Positions 13,900 to 27,719 of a stretch of 64,000 nt of DNA are shown piece after piece. The DNA is from Lepidurus packardi (Eukaryota; Arthropoda; Branchiopoda; Notostraca; Triopsidae). Numbering within the stretch: the stretch's first letter is position 1; the number at the start of each line of letters is the position of its first letter. The DNA lies in contig JAKZAN010000080.1 in the NCBI GenBank assembly GCA_023053545.1, positions 83,398 through 147,397 of the forward strand. Reading direction: 5' to 3'. The notes beneath the pieces were generated by a model. That model was not told the DNA's origin, did no database searches, and worked only from the letters and a program-made list of their open reading frames with translations. A program made the translations under genes and the position numbers.

Positions 13900-16800
13900 A
13901 TTAATTTCATCCGGACTGAATTAATTCATTACGCACTTAATTAATCCATTACGGACTAAATTATTTCCTTACGTATTGAAGTTATTCCTTACGGACTGAA
14001 TTAATTCCTTACGGACTGAATTAATTCCTTACGGACTGAAGTTATTCCTTACGGACTGAATTAATTCCTTACGGACTGAATTAATTCCTTACGGACTGAA
14101 TTAATACCTTACGGACTTAATTAATTCCTTACGGACTGAATTAATTCCTTACGGACTTAATTAATTCCTTACGGACTTAATTAATTCATTATGGACTTAA
14201 TTAATTCCGTAAGGAATGAATGAATTAATTACGGACTGAAATAATTCCTTACGGACTGAATTAATTCCTTACGAACTGAATTAATTCCTTACGGACTGAA
14301 TTAATTCCTTACGGACTGAATTAATTCCTTACGGACTGAATTAGTTCCTTACGGACTGAATTAATTCTTTAGGATTTATTGAATTCCTTTCTTACTCAAT
14401 TAACTACTTACGGACTGAATGAATTCCTTACGGACTGAATTAATTCCTTACGGAATTAATTAATTCCTTACGGACTGAATTAATTCCTTACGAACTGAAT
14501 TAATTCCTTACGGACTTAATTAATTCCTTACGTTTTTAATTAATTCCTTACGGTCTGAATTAATTCCGTACGGATTTTATTAATTCCTTACGGACTGAAT
14601 TAATTCCTTACGAACTGAATTAGTTCCTTACGGACTGAATTAATTCATTACGGACTTAATTAAATCCTTACAGACTGAATTAATTCCTTATGGACTTAAC
14701 TAGTTCCGTAAGGAATGAATTAATTAATTACGGACTGAAATAATTCCTTACGGACTGAATTAATTAATTACGGACTGAGTTAATTCCTTACGGACTGAAT
14801 TAATTTCATACGGACTGAATTAATTCATTACGGACTTTATTAATCGATTACGGACTGAAGTAATTCCTTACGGACTGAATTAATTCCTTACTGACTGAAT
14901 TAATTCCTTACGGACTGAATTAATTCCTTACGGACTGAATTAATTTCATACGGACTGAATTAATTCATTACGGACTTAATTAATCGATTACGGACTGAAT
15001 TAATTCCTTACGGACTGAATTAAATCCTTACTGACTGAATTAATTCCTTACGGACTGAATTAATTCCTTACGGACTTAATTAATTCCTTACGGTCTGAAT
15101 TAATTCCGTTCGGATTTTATTAATTCCTTACGGACTGAATTAATTCCTTACTGACTGAATTAATTCCTTACGGACTGAATTAATTCCTTACGGACTGAAT
15201 TAAATCCTTACGGACTGAATTAATTCCTTAATTCCTTAATTAATTCCTTAATTCCTTAATTAATTCCTTACGGACTGAATTAATTTCATCCGGACTGAAT
15301 TAATTCATTACGCACTTAATTAATCCATTACGGACTAAATTATTTCCTTACGTATTGAAGTTATTCCTTACTGACTGAATTAATTCCTTACGGACTGAAT
15401 TAATTCCTTACGGACTGAATTAATTGCTTAATTAATTCCTTACGGACGGAATTAATTTCATCCGGACTGAATTAATTCATTACGCACTTAATTAATCCAT
15501 TACGGACTGAATTATTTCCTCACGTATTTAAGTTATTCCTTACGGACTGAATTAATTTCATACGGACTGAATTAATTCATTACGGACTGAATTAATTCAT
15601 TACGGACTTAATTAATTCCTTACGTACTTAATTAATTCCTTACGGTCTGAATTAATTCCGTTTGGATTTTATTAATTCCTTACGGACTGAATTAATTCCT
15701 TACTGACTGAATTAATTCCTTACGGACTGAATTAATTCCTTACGGACTGAATTAATTCCTTACGGACTGAATTAATTCCTTACGGACTGAATTAATTCCT
15801 TAATTCCTTAATTAATTCCTTAATTCCTTAATTAATTCCTTACGGACTGAATTAATTTCATCCGAACTGAATTAATTCATTACGCACTTAATTAATCCAT
15901 TACGGACTAAATTATTTCCTTACGTATTGAAGTTATTCCTTACGGACTGAATTAATTCCTTACGGACTGAATTAATACCTTACGGACTTAATTAATTCCT
16001 TACGGACTGAATTAATTCTTTACGGACTTAATTAATTCCTTACGGACTTAATTAATTCCTTACGTACTTAATTAATTCCTTACGGTCTGAATTAATTCCG
16101 TACGGATTTAATTAATTCCTTACGGACTGAATTAATTCCTTACGGACTGAATTAATTCATTATGGACTTAATTAATTCCGTAAGGAATGAATGAATTAAT
16201 TACGGACTGAAATAATTCCTTACGGACTGAATTAATTCCTTACGAACTGAATTAATTCCTTACGGACTGAATTAATTCCTTACGGACTGAATTAATTCCT
16301 TACGGACTGAATTAGTTCCTTACGGACTGAATTAATTCTTTAGGATTCATTGAATTCCTTTCTTACTGAATTAACTACTTACGGACTGAATGAATTCCTT
16401 TCGGACTGAATTAATTCCTTACGGAATTAATTAATTTCTTATGGACTGAATTAATTCCTTACGAACTGAATTAATTCCTTACGGACTTAATTAATTCCTT
16501 ACGTACTTAATTAATTCCTTACGGTCTGAATTAATTCCGTACGGATTTAATTAATTCCTTACGGACTGAATGAATTCCTTACGGACTGAATTAATTCATT
16601 ATGGACTTAATTAATTCCGTAAGGAATGAATGAATTAATTACGGACTGAAATAATTCCTTACGGACTGAATTAATTCCTTACGAACTGAATTAATTCCTT
16701 ACGGACTGAATTAATTCCTTACGGACTGAATTAATTCCTTACGGACTGAATTAGTTCCTTACGGACTGAATTAATTCTTTAGGATTTATTGAATTCCTTT

Positions 16801-19460
16801 CTTACTGAATTAACTACTTACGGACTGAATGAATTCCTTACGGACTGAATTAATTCCTTACGGAATTAATTAATTCCTTACGTACTTAATTAATTCCTTA
16901 CGGTCTGAATTAATTCCGTACGGATTTTATTAATTCCTTACGGACTGAATTAATTCCTTACGATCTGAATTAATTCCTTACTGACTGAATTAATTCCTTA
17001 CGGACTGAATGAATTCCTTACGGACTGAATTAATTCCTTACGGACTGAATTAATTCCTTAATTAATTCCTTACGGACTGAATTAATTTCATCCGGACTGA
17101 ATTAATTCATTACGCACTTAATTAATCCATTACGGACTGAATTATTTCCTCACGTATTGAAGTTATTCCTTACGGTCTGAATTAATTCCGTTCGGATTTT
17201 ATTAATTCCTTACGGACTGAATTAATTCCTTACTGACTGAATTAATTCCTTACGGACTGAATTAATTCCTTACGGACTGAATTAATTCCTTACGGACTGA
17301 ATTAATTCCTTAATTCCTTAATTAATTCCTTACGGACTGAATTAATTTCATCCGGACTGAATTAATTCATTACGCACTTAATTAATCCATTACGGACTAA
17401 ATTATTTCCTTACGTATTGAAGTTATTCCTTACGGACTGAATTAATTCCTTACGGACTGAATTAATTCCTTACGGACTGAATTAATTCCTTACGGACTGA
17501 ATTAATTCCTTACGGACTGAATTAATTCCTTAATTCCTTAATTAATTCCTTACGGACTGAATTAATTTCATCCGGACTGAATTAATTCATTACGCACTTA
17601 ATTAATCCATTACGGACTAAATTATTTCCTTACGTATTGAAGTTATTCCTTACGGACTGAATTAATTCCTTACGGACTGAATTAATTCCTTACGGACTGA
17701 ATTAATTCTTTACGGACTTAATTAATTCCTTACGGACTTAATTAATTCCTTACGTACTTAATTAATTCCTTACGGTCTGAATTAATTCCGTACGGATTTA
17801 ATTAATTCCTTACGGACTGAATTAATTCCTTACGGACTGAATTAATTCATTATGGACTTAATTAATTCCGTAAGGAATGAATGAATTAATTACGGACTGA
17901 AATAATTCCTTACGGACTGAATTAATTCCTTACGAACTGAATAAATTCCTTACGGACTGAATTAATTCCTTACGGACTGAATTAATTCCTTACGGACTGA
18001 ATTAATTCTTTAGGATTTATTGAATTCCTTTCTTACTGAATTAACTACTTACGGACTGAATGAATTCCTTACGGACTGAATTAATTCCTTACGGAATTAA
18101 TTAATTCCTTACGGACTGAATTAATTCCTTACGAACTGAATTAATTCCTTACTGACTGAATTAATTCCTTACGGACTGAATGAATTCCTTACGGACTGAA
18201 TTAATTCATTATGGACTTAAATAATTCCGTAAGGAATGAATGAATTAATTACGGACTGAAATAATTCCTTACGGACTGAATTAATTCCTTACGAACTGAA
18301 TTAATTCCTTACGGACTGAATTAATTCCTTACGGACTGAATTAATTCCTTACGGACTGAATTAGTTCCCTACGGACTGAATTAATTCTTTAGGATTTATT
18401 GAATTCCTTTCTTACTGAATTAACTACTTACGGACTGAATGAATTCCTTACGGACTGAATTAATTCCTTACGGAATTAATTAATTCCTTACGGACTGAAT
18501 TAATTCCTTACGAACTGAATTAATTGCTTACTGACTGAATTAATTCCTTACGGACTGAATGAATTCCTTACGGACTGAATTAATTCCTTACGGACTGAAT
18601 TAATTCCTTACGGACTGAATTAATTCCTTAATTCCTTAAATAATTCCTTACGGACTGAATTAATTTCATCCGGACTGAATTAATTCATTACGCACTTAAT
18701 TAATCCATTACGGACTAAATTATTTCCTTACGTATTGAAGTTATACCTTACGGACTGAATTAATTCCTTACGGACTGAATTAATTCCTTACAGACTGAAT
18801 TAAAACCTTACGGACTTAATTAATTCCTTACGGACTGAATTAATTCTTTACGGATTTAATTAATTCCTTACGGACTGAATTAATTCATTATGGACTTAAT
18901 TAATTCCGTAAGGAATGAATGAATTAATTACGGACTGAAATAATTCCTTACGGACTGAATTAATTCCTTACGAACTGAATTAATTCCTTACGGACTGAAT
19001 TAATTCCTTACGGACTGAATTAATTCCTTACGGACTGAATTAGTTCCTTACGGACTGAATTAATTCTTTAGGATTTATTGAATTCCTTTCTTACTGAATT
19101 AACTACTTACGGACTGAATGAATTCCTTACGGACTGAATTAATTCCTTACGGAATTAATTAATTCTTTACGTACTTAATTAATTCCTTACGGTCTGAATT
19201 AATTCCGTACGGATTTTATTAATTCCTTACGGACTGAATTAATTCCTTACGATCTGAATTAATTCCTTACTGATTGAATTAATTCCTTACGGACTGAATG
19301 AATTCCTTACGGACTGAATTAATTCCTTACGGACTGAATTAATTCCTTAATTAATTCCTTACGGACTGAATTAATTTCATCCGGACTGAATTAATTCATT
19401 ACGCACTTAATTAATCCATTACGGACTGAATTATTTCCTCACGTATTGAAGTTATTCCTT
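13900..19460. repeat. satellite sub-domain marked by TCCGGAC and ACGCAC variants
   Basis: Within the array, the adjacent pair TTTCATCCGGACTGAATTAA and TTCATTACGCACTTAATTAA occurs repeatedly between 13,901 and about 19,410, and I did not find the pair elsewhere in the window. The same stretch has runs of truncated monomers (TTCCTTAA next to TTCCTTAATTAA, about 15,226-15,260, 15,800-15,835 and 17,310). It shows several copies of the 19-mer TTCTTTAGGATTTATTGAA followed by CTACTTACGG. It appears to be one locally homogenised domain; no genes are present. Confidence 0.7.
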
Positions 19461-20528
19461 ACGGACTGAATTAATTTCATACGGACTGAATTAATTCATT
19501 ACGGACTGAATTAATTCATTACGGACTTAATTAATTTATTACGGACTGAATAAATTCCTTACGTACTGAACTTATTCCTTACGGACTGAATTAATTCCTT
19601 ACGGACTGAATTAATTCCTTACGGACTGAATTAATTCCTTACGGACTGAATTAATACCTTACGAACTGAATTAATTCCTTACGGACTGAATTAATTCCTT
19701 ACGGATTGAATTAATTCCTTACGGACTGAATGAATTCCTTACGGACTGAATTAATTTCATACGGACTGAATTAATTCATTACGGACTTAATTAATTTATT
19801 ACGGACTGAATTAATTCCTTACGTACTGAACTTATTCCTTACGGACTGAATTAATTCCTTACGTACTGAACTTATTCCTTACGGACTTAATTAATTCCTT
19901 ACGGACTGAATTAATTCCTTACGGACTGAATTAATTCCTTACGGACTGAATTAATTCCTTACCGACTTAATTAATTCCTTACGGACTGAATTAATTCCTT
20001 ACGGACTGAATTAATTCCTTACGGACTGAATTAGTTCCTTACGGACTGAATTAATTCTTTAGAATTGATTGAATTCCTTTCTTACTGAATTAATTCCTTA
20101 CGGACTGAATTAATTCATTACGGACTTAATTAATTTATTACGGACTGAATTAATTCCTTACGTATTGAACTTATTCCTTACGGACTTAATTAATTCCTTA
20201 CGGACTGAATTAATTCCTTACGGACTGAATTAATTCCTTACGGACTGAATTAAAACCTTACGAACTGAATTAATTCCTTACGGACTGAATTAATTCCTTA
20301 CGGATTGAATTAATTCCTTACGGACTGAATTAATTCCTTACAGACTGAATTAATTCATTACGGACTTAATTAAATCCTTACAGACTGAGTTAATTCTTTA
20401 TGGACTTAATTAAATCCTTACAGACTGAGTTAATTCCTTATGGACTTAATTAATTCCGTAAGGAATGAATTAATTAATTACGGACTGAAATAATTCCTTA
20501 CGGACTGAATTAATTCCTTACGGACTGA

Positions 20529-21244
20529 ATTAATTCCTTAATTAATTCCTTACGGACTGAATTAATTTCATACGGACTGAATTAATTCATTACGGACTTA
20601 ATTAATCGATTTCGGACTGAATTAATTCATTACGGACGTAATTAAATCCTTACAGACTGAATTAATTCATTACGGACTTAATTAATCGATTTCGGACTGA
20701 ATTAATTCATTACGGACGTAATTAAATCCTTACAGACTGAATTAATTCCTTATGGACTTAATTAATTCCGTAAGGAATGAATTAATTAATTACGGACAGA
20801 AATAATTCCTTACGGACTGAATTAATTCCTTAATTAATTCCTTACGGACTGAATTAATTTCATACGGACTGAATTAATTCATTACGGACTTAATTAATCG
20901 ATTTCGGACTGAATTAATTCATTACGGACGTAATTAAATCCTTACAGACTGAATTAATTCCTTATGGACTTAATTAATTCCGTAAGGAATGAATTAATTA
21001 ATTACGGACAGAAATAATTCCTTACGGACTGAATTAATTCCTTAATTAATTCCTTACGGACTGAATTAATTTCATACGGACTGAATTAATTCATTACGGA
21101 CTTAATTAATCGATTTCGGACTGAATTAATTCATTACGGACGTAATTAAATCCTTACAGACTGAATTAATTCCTTATGGACTTAATTATTTCCGTAAGGA
21201 ATGAATTAATTAATTACGGACAGAAATAATTCCTTACCGACTGA
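20529..21244. repeat. 212-bp higher-order repeat
   Basis: A block opening with ATTAATTCCTTAATTAATTC and containing TCGATTTCGG, ACGGACGTAATTAAATCC, CCGTAAGG and ACGGACAGAAATAA starts at 20,529, 20,821 and 21,033. The last two starts are 212 bp apart, and the first interval is 292 bp because an internal 80-bp, four-monomer block is duplicated (about 20,600-20,730). A related copy begins near 21,445. The unit is ten 20-mers plus one 12-mer. It is the shortest clear HOR in the window and the most tightly homogenised. Confidence 0.8.
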
Positions 21245-23219
21245 ATTAATTCCTTACGGACTGAATTAATTCCTTACGGACTGAATTAATTCCTTACGGA
21301 CTGAATTAATTCCTTACGGACTGAATTAATTCATTACGGACTTAATTAAATCCTTACAGACTGAATTAATTCCTTATGGACTTAATTAATTCCGTAAGGA
21401 ATGAATTAATTAATTACGGACAGAAATAATTCCTTACGGACTGAATTAATTCCTTAATTAATTCCTTACGGACTGAATTAATTTCATACGGACTGAATTA
21501 ATTCATTACGGACTTAATTAATCGATTTCGGACCGAATTAATTCATTACGGACGTAATTAAATCCTTACAGACTGAATTAATTCCTTATGGACTTAATTA
21601 ATTCCGTAAGGAATGAATTAATTAATTACGGACAGAAATAATTCCTTACGGACTGAATTAATTCCTTACGGACTGAATTAATTCCTTACGGACTGAATTA
21701 ATTCCTTACGGACTGAATTAATTCCTTACGGACTGAATTAATTCCTTACGGACTGAATTAATTCATTACGGACTTAATTAAATCCTTACAGACTGAATTA
21801 ATTCCTAATGGACTTAATTAATTCCGTAAGGAATGAATTAATTAATTACGGACAGAAATAATTCCTTACGGACTGAATTAATTCCTTACGGACTGAATTA
21901 ATTCCTTACGGACTGAATTAATTCCTTAATTAATTCCTTACGGACTGAATTAATTTCATACGGACTGAATTAATTCCTTACGGACTTAATTAATCGATTT
22001 CGGACTGAATTAATTAATTACGGACTTAATTAAATCCTTAAAGACTGAATTAATTCCTTATGGACTTAATTAATTCCGTAAGGAATGAATTAATTAATTA
22101 CGGACTGAAATAATTCCTTATGGACTGAATTAATTCCTTACGGACTTAATTAATTTATTACGGACTGAATGAATTCCTTACGTACTGAACTTATTCCTTA
22201 CGGACTGAATTAATTCCTTACGTACTGAACTTATTCCTTACGGACTTAATTAATTCCTTACGGACTGAATTAATTCCTTACGGACTGAATTAATTCCTTA
22301 CGGACTGAATTAATACCTTACGAACTGAATTAATTCCTTACGGACTGAATTAATTCCTTACGGATTGAATTAATTCCTTACGGACTGAATGAATTCCTTA
22401 CGGACTGAATTAATTTCATACGGACTGAATTAATTCATTACGGACTTAATTATTTTATTACGGACTGAATTAATTCCTTACGTACTGAACTTATTCCTTA
22501 CGGACTTAATTAATTCCTTACGGACTGAATTAATTCCTTACGGACTGAATTAATTCCTTACGGACTGAATTAATACCTTACGAACTGAATTAATTCCTTA
22601 CGGACTGAATTAATTCCTTACGGATTTAATTAATTCCTTACGGACTGAATTAATTCCTTACAGACTGAATTAATTCATTACGGACTTAATTAAATCCTTA
22701 CAGACTGAGTTAATTCCTTATGGACTTAATTAATTCCGTAAGGAATGAATTAATTAATTACGGACTGAAATAATTCCTTTCGGACTGAATTAATTCCTTA
22801 CGGACTGAATTAATTCCTTACGGACTGAATTAATTTCATACGGACTGAATTAATTCATTACGGACTTAATTAATCGATTTCGGACTGAATTAATTCATTA
22901 CGGACGTAATTAAATCCTTACAGACTGAATTAATTCCTTATGGACTTAATTAATTCCGTAAGGAATTAATTAATTAATTACGGACAGAAATAATTCCTTA
23001 CGGACTGAATTAATTCCTTACGGACTGAATTAATTCCTTACGGACTGAACTAATTCCTTACGGACTGAATTAATTCTTACGGACTGAATTAATTCCTTAC
23101 GGACTGAATTAATTCATTACGGACTTAATTAAATCCTTACAGACTGAATTAATTCCTTATGGACTTAATTAATTCCGTAAGGAATGAATTAATTAATTAC
23201 GGACTGAAATAATTCCTTA

Positions 23220-25869
23220 CGGACTGAATTAATTTCATACGGACTGAATTAATTCATTACGGACTGAATTAATTCATTACGGACTTAATTAATTTATTAC
23301 GGACTGAATTAATTCCTTACGTACTGAACTTATTCCTTACGGACTGAATTAATTCCCTACGGACTGAATTAATTCCTTACGGACTGAATTAATTCCTTAC
23401 GGACTGAATTAATACCTTACAGACTGAATTAAATCCTTACGGACTGAATTAATTCCTTACGGACTGAATTAATTCCTTACGGACTGAATTAATTCCTTAC
23501 TGAATGAAATAATTCCTTACGGACTGAATTAATTCCTTACGGACTGCATTAATTCCTTACGGACTGAATTAATTCCTTACGGACTATTACGGTCTGAATT
23601 AATTCCGTACCGATTTTATTAATTCCTTACGGACTGAATTAATTCATTATGGACCTAATTAATTCCGTAAGGAATGAATGAATTAATTACGGACTGAAAT
23701 AATTCCTTACGGACTGAATTAATTCCTTACGGACTTAATTAATTCCTTACGGACTGAATTAATTCCTTACGGACTGAATTAATTCCTTACGGACTGAATT
23801 AGTTCCTTACGGACTGAATTAATTCCTTAGAATTGATTGAATTCCTTTCTTACTGAATTAATTCCTTACGGACTGAATTAATTCATTACGGACTTAATTA
23901 ATTTATTACGGACTGAATTAATTCCTTACGTACTGAACTTATTCCTTACGGACTTAATTAATTCCTTACGGACTGAATTAATTCCTTACGGACTGAATTA
24001 ATTCCTTACGGACTGAATTAATACCTTACGAACTGAATTAATTCCTTACGGACTGAATTAATTCCTTACGGATTGAATTAATTCCTTACGGACTGAATTA
24101 ATTCCTTACAGACTGAATTAATTCATTACGGACTTAATTAAATCCTTACAGACTGAGTTAATTCCTTATGGACTTAATTAATTCCGTAAGGAATGAATTA
24201 ATTAATTACGGACTGAAATAATTCCTTACGGACTGATATAATTCCTTACGGACTGAATTAATTCCTTAATTAATTCCTTACGGACTGAATTAATTTCATA
24301 CGGACTGAATTAATTCATTACGGACTTAATTAATCGATTTCGGACTGAATTAATTCATTACGGACGTAATTAAATCCTTACAGACTGAATTAATTCCTTA
24401 TGGACTTAATTAATTCCGTAAGGAATGAATTAATTAATTACGGACAGAAATAATTCCTTACGGACTGAATTAATTCCTTACGGACCGAATTAATTCCTTA
24501 CGGACTGAATTAATTCCTTACGGACTGAATTAATTCATTACGGACTTAATTAAATCCTTACAGACTGAATTAATTCCTTATGGACTTAATTAATTCCGTA
24601 AGGAATGAATTAATTAATTACGGACTGAAATAATTCCTTACGGACTGAATTAATTTCATACGGACTGAATTAATTCATTACGGACTTAATTAATCGATTA
24701 CGGACTGAATTAATTCATTACGGACGTAATTAAATCCTTACAGACTGAATTAATTCCTTATGGACTTAATTAATTCCGTAAGGAATGAATTAATTAATTA
24801 CGGACTGAAATAATTCCTTATGGACTGAATTAATTCCTTACGGACTGAATGAATTCCTTACGGACTGAATTAATTTCATACGGACTGAATTAATTCATTA
24901 CGGACTTAATTAATTTATTACGGACTGAATTAATTCCTTACGTACTGAACTTATTCCTTACGGACTGAATTAATTCCTTACGGACTGAATTAATTCCTTA
25001 CGGACTGAATTAATACCTTACGGACTGAATTAAATCCTTACGGACTGAATTAATTCCTTACGGACTGAATTAATTCCTTACGGACTGAATTAATTCCTTA
25101 CTGAATGAAATAATTCCTTACGGACTGAATTAATTCCTTACGGACTGCATTAATTCCTTACGGACTGAATTAATTCCTTACGGACTATTACGGTCTGAAT
25201 TAATTCCGTACCGATTTTATTAATTCCTTACGGACTGAATTAATTCATTATGGACCTAATTAATTCCGTAAGGAATGAATGAATTAATTACGGACTGAAA
25301 TAATTCCTTACGGACTGAATTAATTCCTTACGGACTTAATTAATTCCTTACGGACTGAATTAATTCCTTACGGACTGAATTAATTCCTTACGGACTGAAT
25401 TAGTTCCTTACGGACTGAATTAATTCCTTAGAATTGATTGAATTCCTTTCTTACTGAATTAATTCCTTACGGACTGAATTAATTCATTACGGACTTAATT
25501 AATTTATTACGGACTGAATTAATTCCTTACGTACTGAACTTATTCCTTACGGACTTAATTAATTCCTTACGGACTGAATTAATTCATTACGGACTGAATT
25601 AATTCCTTACGGACTGAATTAATACCTTACGAACTGAATTAATTCCTTACGGACTGAATTAATTCCTTACGGATTGAATTAATTCCTTACGGACTGAATT
25701 AATTCCTTACAGACTGAATTAATTCATTACGGACTTAATTAAATCCTTACAGACTGAGTTAATTCCTTATGGACTTAATTAATTCCGTAAGGAATGAATT
25801 AATTAATTACGGACTGAAATAATTCCTTACGGACTGATATAATTCCTTACGGACTGAATTAATTCCTTA
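23220..25869. repeat. 1,601-bp spaced satellite duplication
   Basis: Bases about 23,220-24,268 match about 24,841-25,869, mostly at offset 1,601 (1,621 at the left end, where one extra monomer is present). Landmarks: GGACTGCATTAATTCC (23,541 and 25,142), the junction ACTATTACGG (about 23,583 and 25,184), AATTCCTTAGAATTGATTGA (23,821 and 25,422) and GACTGATATAATT (about 24,231 and 25,832). The intervening stretch holds other monomer variants. Confidence 0.78.
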
Positions 25870-26258
25870 CTGAATGAAATAATTCCTTACGGACTGAATT
25901 AATTCCTTACGGACTGAATTAATTCCTTACGGACTGAATTAATTCCTTTCGGACTGAATTAATTCCTTAATTAATTCCTTACGGACTAAATTAATTTCAT
26001 ACGGACTGAATTAATTCATTACGGACTTAATTAATCGATTTCGGACTGAATTAATTCATTACGGACTTAATTAAATCCTTAAAGACTGAATTAATTCCTT
26101 ATGGACTGAATTAATTCCGTAAGGAATGAATTAATTAATTACGGACTGAAATAATTCCTTACGGACTGAATTAATTCCTTACGGACTGAATTAATTCCTT
26201 ACGGACTGAATTAATTCCTTACGGACTGAATTAATTCCTTACGGACTGAATTAATTCC

Positions 26259-26790
26259 TTACGGACTATTACGGTCTGAATTAATTCCGTACCGATTCTA
26301 TTAATTCCTTACGGACTGAATTAATTCATTATGGACTTAATTAATTCCGTAAGGAATGAATGAATTAATTACGGACTGAAATAATTCCTTACGGACTGAA
26401 TTAATTCCTTACGGACTGAATTAATTCCTTACGGATTGAATTAATTCCTTACGGACTGAATTAATTCCTTACGGACTGAATTAATTCCTTACGGACTGAA
26501 TTAATTCCTTACGGACTGAATTATTTCCTTACGGACTGAATTAATTCTTTAGGATTGATTGAATTCCTTTCTTACTGAATAAATTCCTTACGGACTGAAT
26601 TAATTCCTTAATTAATTCCTTACGGACTGAATTAAATTCATACGGACTGAATTAATTCATTACGGAATTAATTAATCCATTACGGACTTAATTAATTCCT
26701 TACGTACTGAACTTATTCCTTACGGACTGAATTAATTCCTTACGGACTGAATTAATTCCTTACGGACTTAATTAATTCCTTACGGACTGA
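26259..26790. other. intact paralogue of the LINE target site (empty site)
   Basis: This HOR copy has the same rare variants that flank the LINE, but without the insertion. The left part holds the ACTATTACGG junction and GTACCGATT, as at about 27,551-27,593. The right part from 26,316 matches 32,387 onward at a constant offset of 6,071 for more than 450 bp, with rare mismatches such as AAATTCATACGG against AAATGCATACGG. The duplicated target occupies 26,302-26,315 once here. It therefore serves as an internal empty-site reference that fixes both LINE boundaries. Confidence 0.88.
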
Positions 26791-27593
26791 ATTAGTTCCT
26801 TACGGACTGAATTAATTCTTTAGGATTGATTGAATTCCTTTCTTACGGAATTAATTCCTTACGGACTGAATGAATTCCTTACGGACTGAATTAATTTCAT
26901 ACGGACTGAATTAATTCATTACGGACTTAATTAATTTATTACGGACTGAATTAATTCCTTACGTACTGAACTTATTCCTTACGGACTGAATTAATTCCTT
27001 ACGGACTGAATTAATTCCTTACGGACTGAATTAATACCTTACGAACTGAATTAATTCCTTACGGACTGAATTAATTCCTTACGGATTGAATTAATTCCTT
27101 ACGGACTGAATTAATTCCTTACGGACTGAATTAATTCATTACGGACTTAATTAAATCCTTACAGACTGAGTTAATTCCTTATGGACTTAATTAATTCCGT
27201 AAGGAATGAATTAATTAATTACGGACTGAAATAATTCCTTACGGACTGAATTAATTCCTTGCGGACTTAATTAATTCCTTAATTAATTCCTTACGGACTG
27301 AATTAATTTCATACGGACTGAATTAATTCATTACGGACTTAATTAATCGATTTCGGACTGAATTAATTCATTACGGACTTAATTAAATCCTTAAAGACTG
27401 AATTAATTCCTTATGGACTGAATTAATTCCTTACGGAATGAATTAATTAATTACGGACTCAAATAATACCTTACGGACTGAAATAATTCCTTACGGACTG
27501 AATTAATTCCTTACGGACTGAATTAATTCCTTACGGACTGAATTAATTCCTTACGGACTATTACGGTCTGAATTAATTCCGTACCGATTTTAT

Positions 27594-27607
27594 TAATTCC
27601 TTACGGA
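27594..27607 (+). repeat. left target-site duplication
   Basis: TAATTCCTTACGGA, a piece of satellite monomer, directly precedes the LINE and is repeated exactly at 32,373-32,386 after the A tail. The bases outside (T on the left, the last A of the tail on the right) differ, giving 14 bp. Because the target is repetitive, the true edge could shift by a few bases at the 5' end. Confidence 0.88.
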
Positions 27608-27719
27608 GTCGTTCGTTCATCCAAGTGATCGGACGTGTTTTTTTGTGCTCTTGTGAGTTTAGTACAAAACCAATTCACCCATTTGCCTAGAACCAATCTA
27701 TCCACTGCTTTCTCCTTTC
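27608..27719 (+). promoter_or_regulatory. LINE 5' UTR with DPE-like internal promoter motif
   Basis: The element starts GTCGTTCGTTCATCC, and GGACGTG lies at 27,631-27,637, matching the downstream promoter element consensus RGWCGTG. TATA-less insect LINEs are known to use an initiator at base +1 plus a DPE near +28, so that each new copy carries its own promoter. Here the motif starts at +24 if the element begins at 27,608, or at +28 if transcription began at 27,604. The satellite target leaves that ambiguity. The rest of the leader is pyrimidine-rich. The first ATG is at 27,720, and an in-frame TAG at 27,660 lies upstream of it. Promoter function is inferred. Confidence 0.45.

Larger units (their letters stand above)
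1..27593. repeat. 20-bp satellite array, left part
   Basis: Head-to-tail array of a 20-bp monomer, consensus TTCCTTACGGACTGAATTAA, present from the first base to the LINE insertion with no unrelated sequence. Most monomers differ from consensus at 0-3 positions. Recurring variants include TTCCGTACGGATTTTATTAA, TTCCTTACGAACTGAATTAA, TTCATTACGGACTTAATTAA, TCGATTACGGACTGAATTAA and an inverted-core form TTCCGTAAGGAATGAATTAA. Register changes come from 12-mers (TTCCTTAATTAA) and 19-mers (TTCTTTAGGATTTATTGAA). Each monomer contains TAA and TGA, and the 20-bp period cycles through frames, so no strand or frame can stay open. No gene, RNA gene or promoter is visible. It is satellite DNA, probably heterochromatin; chromosomal position is unknown. 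Confidence 0.99.
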
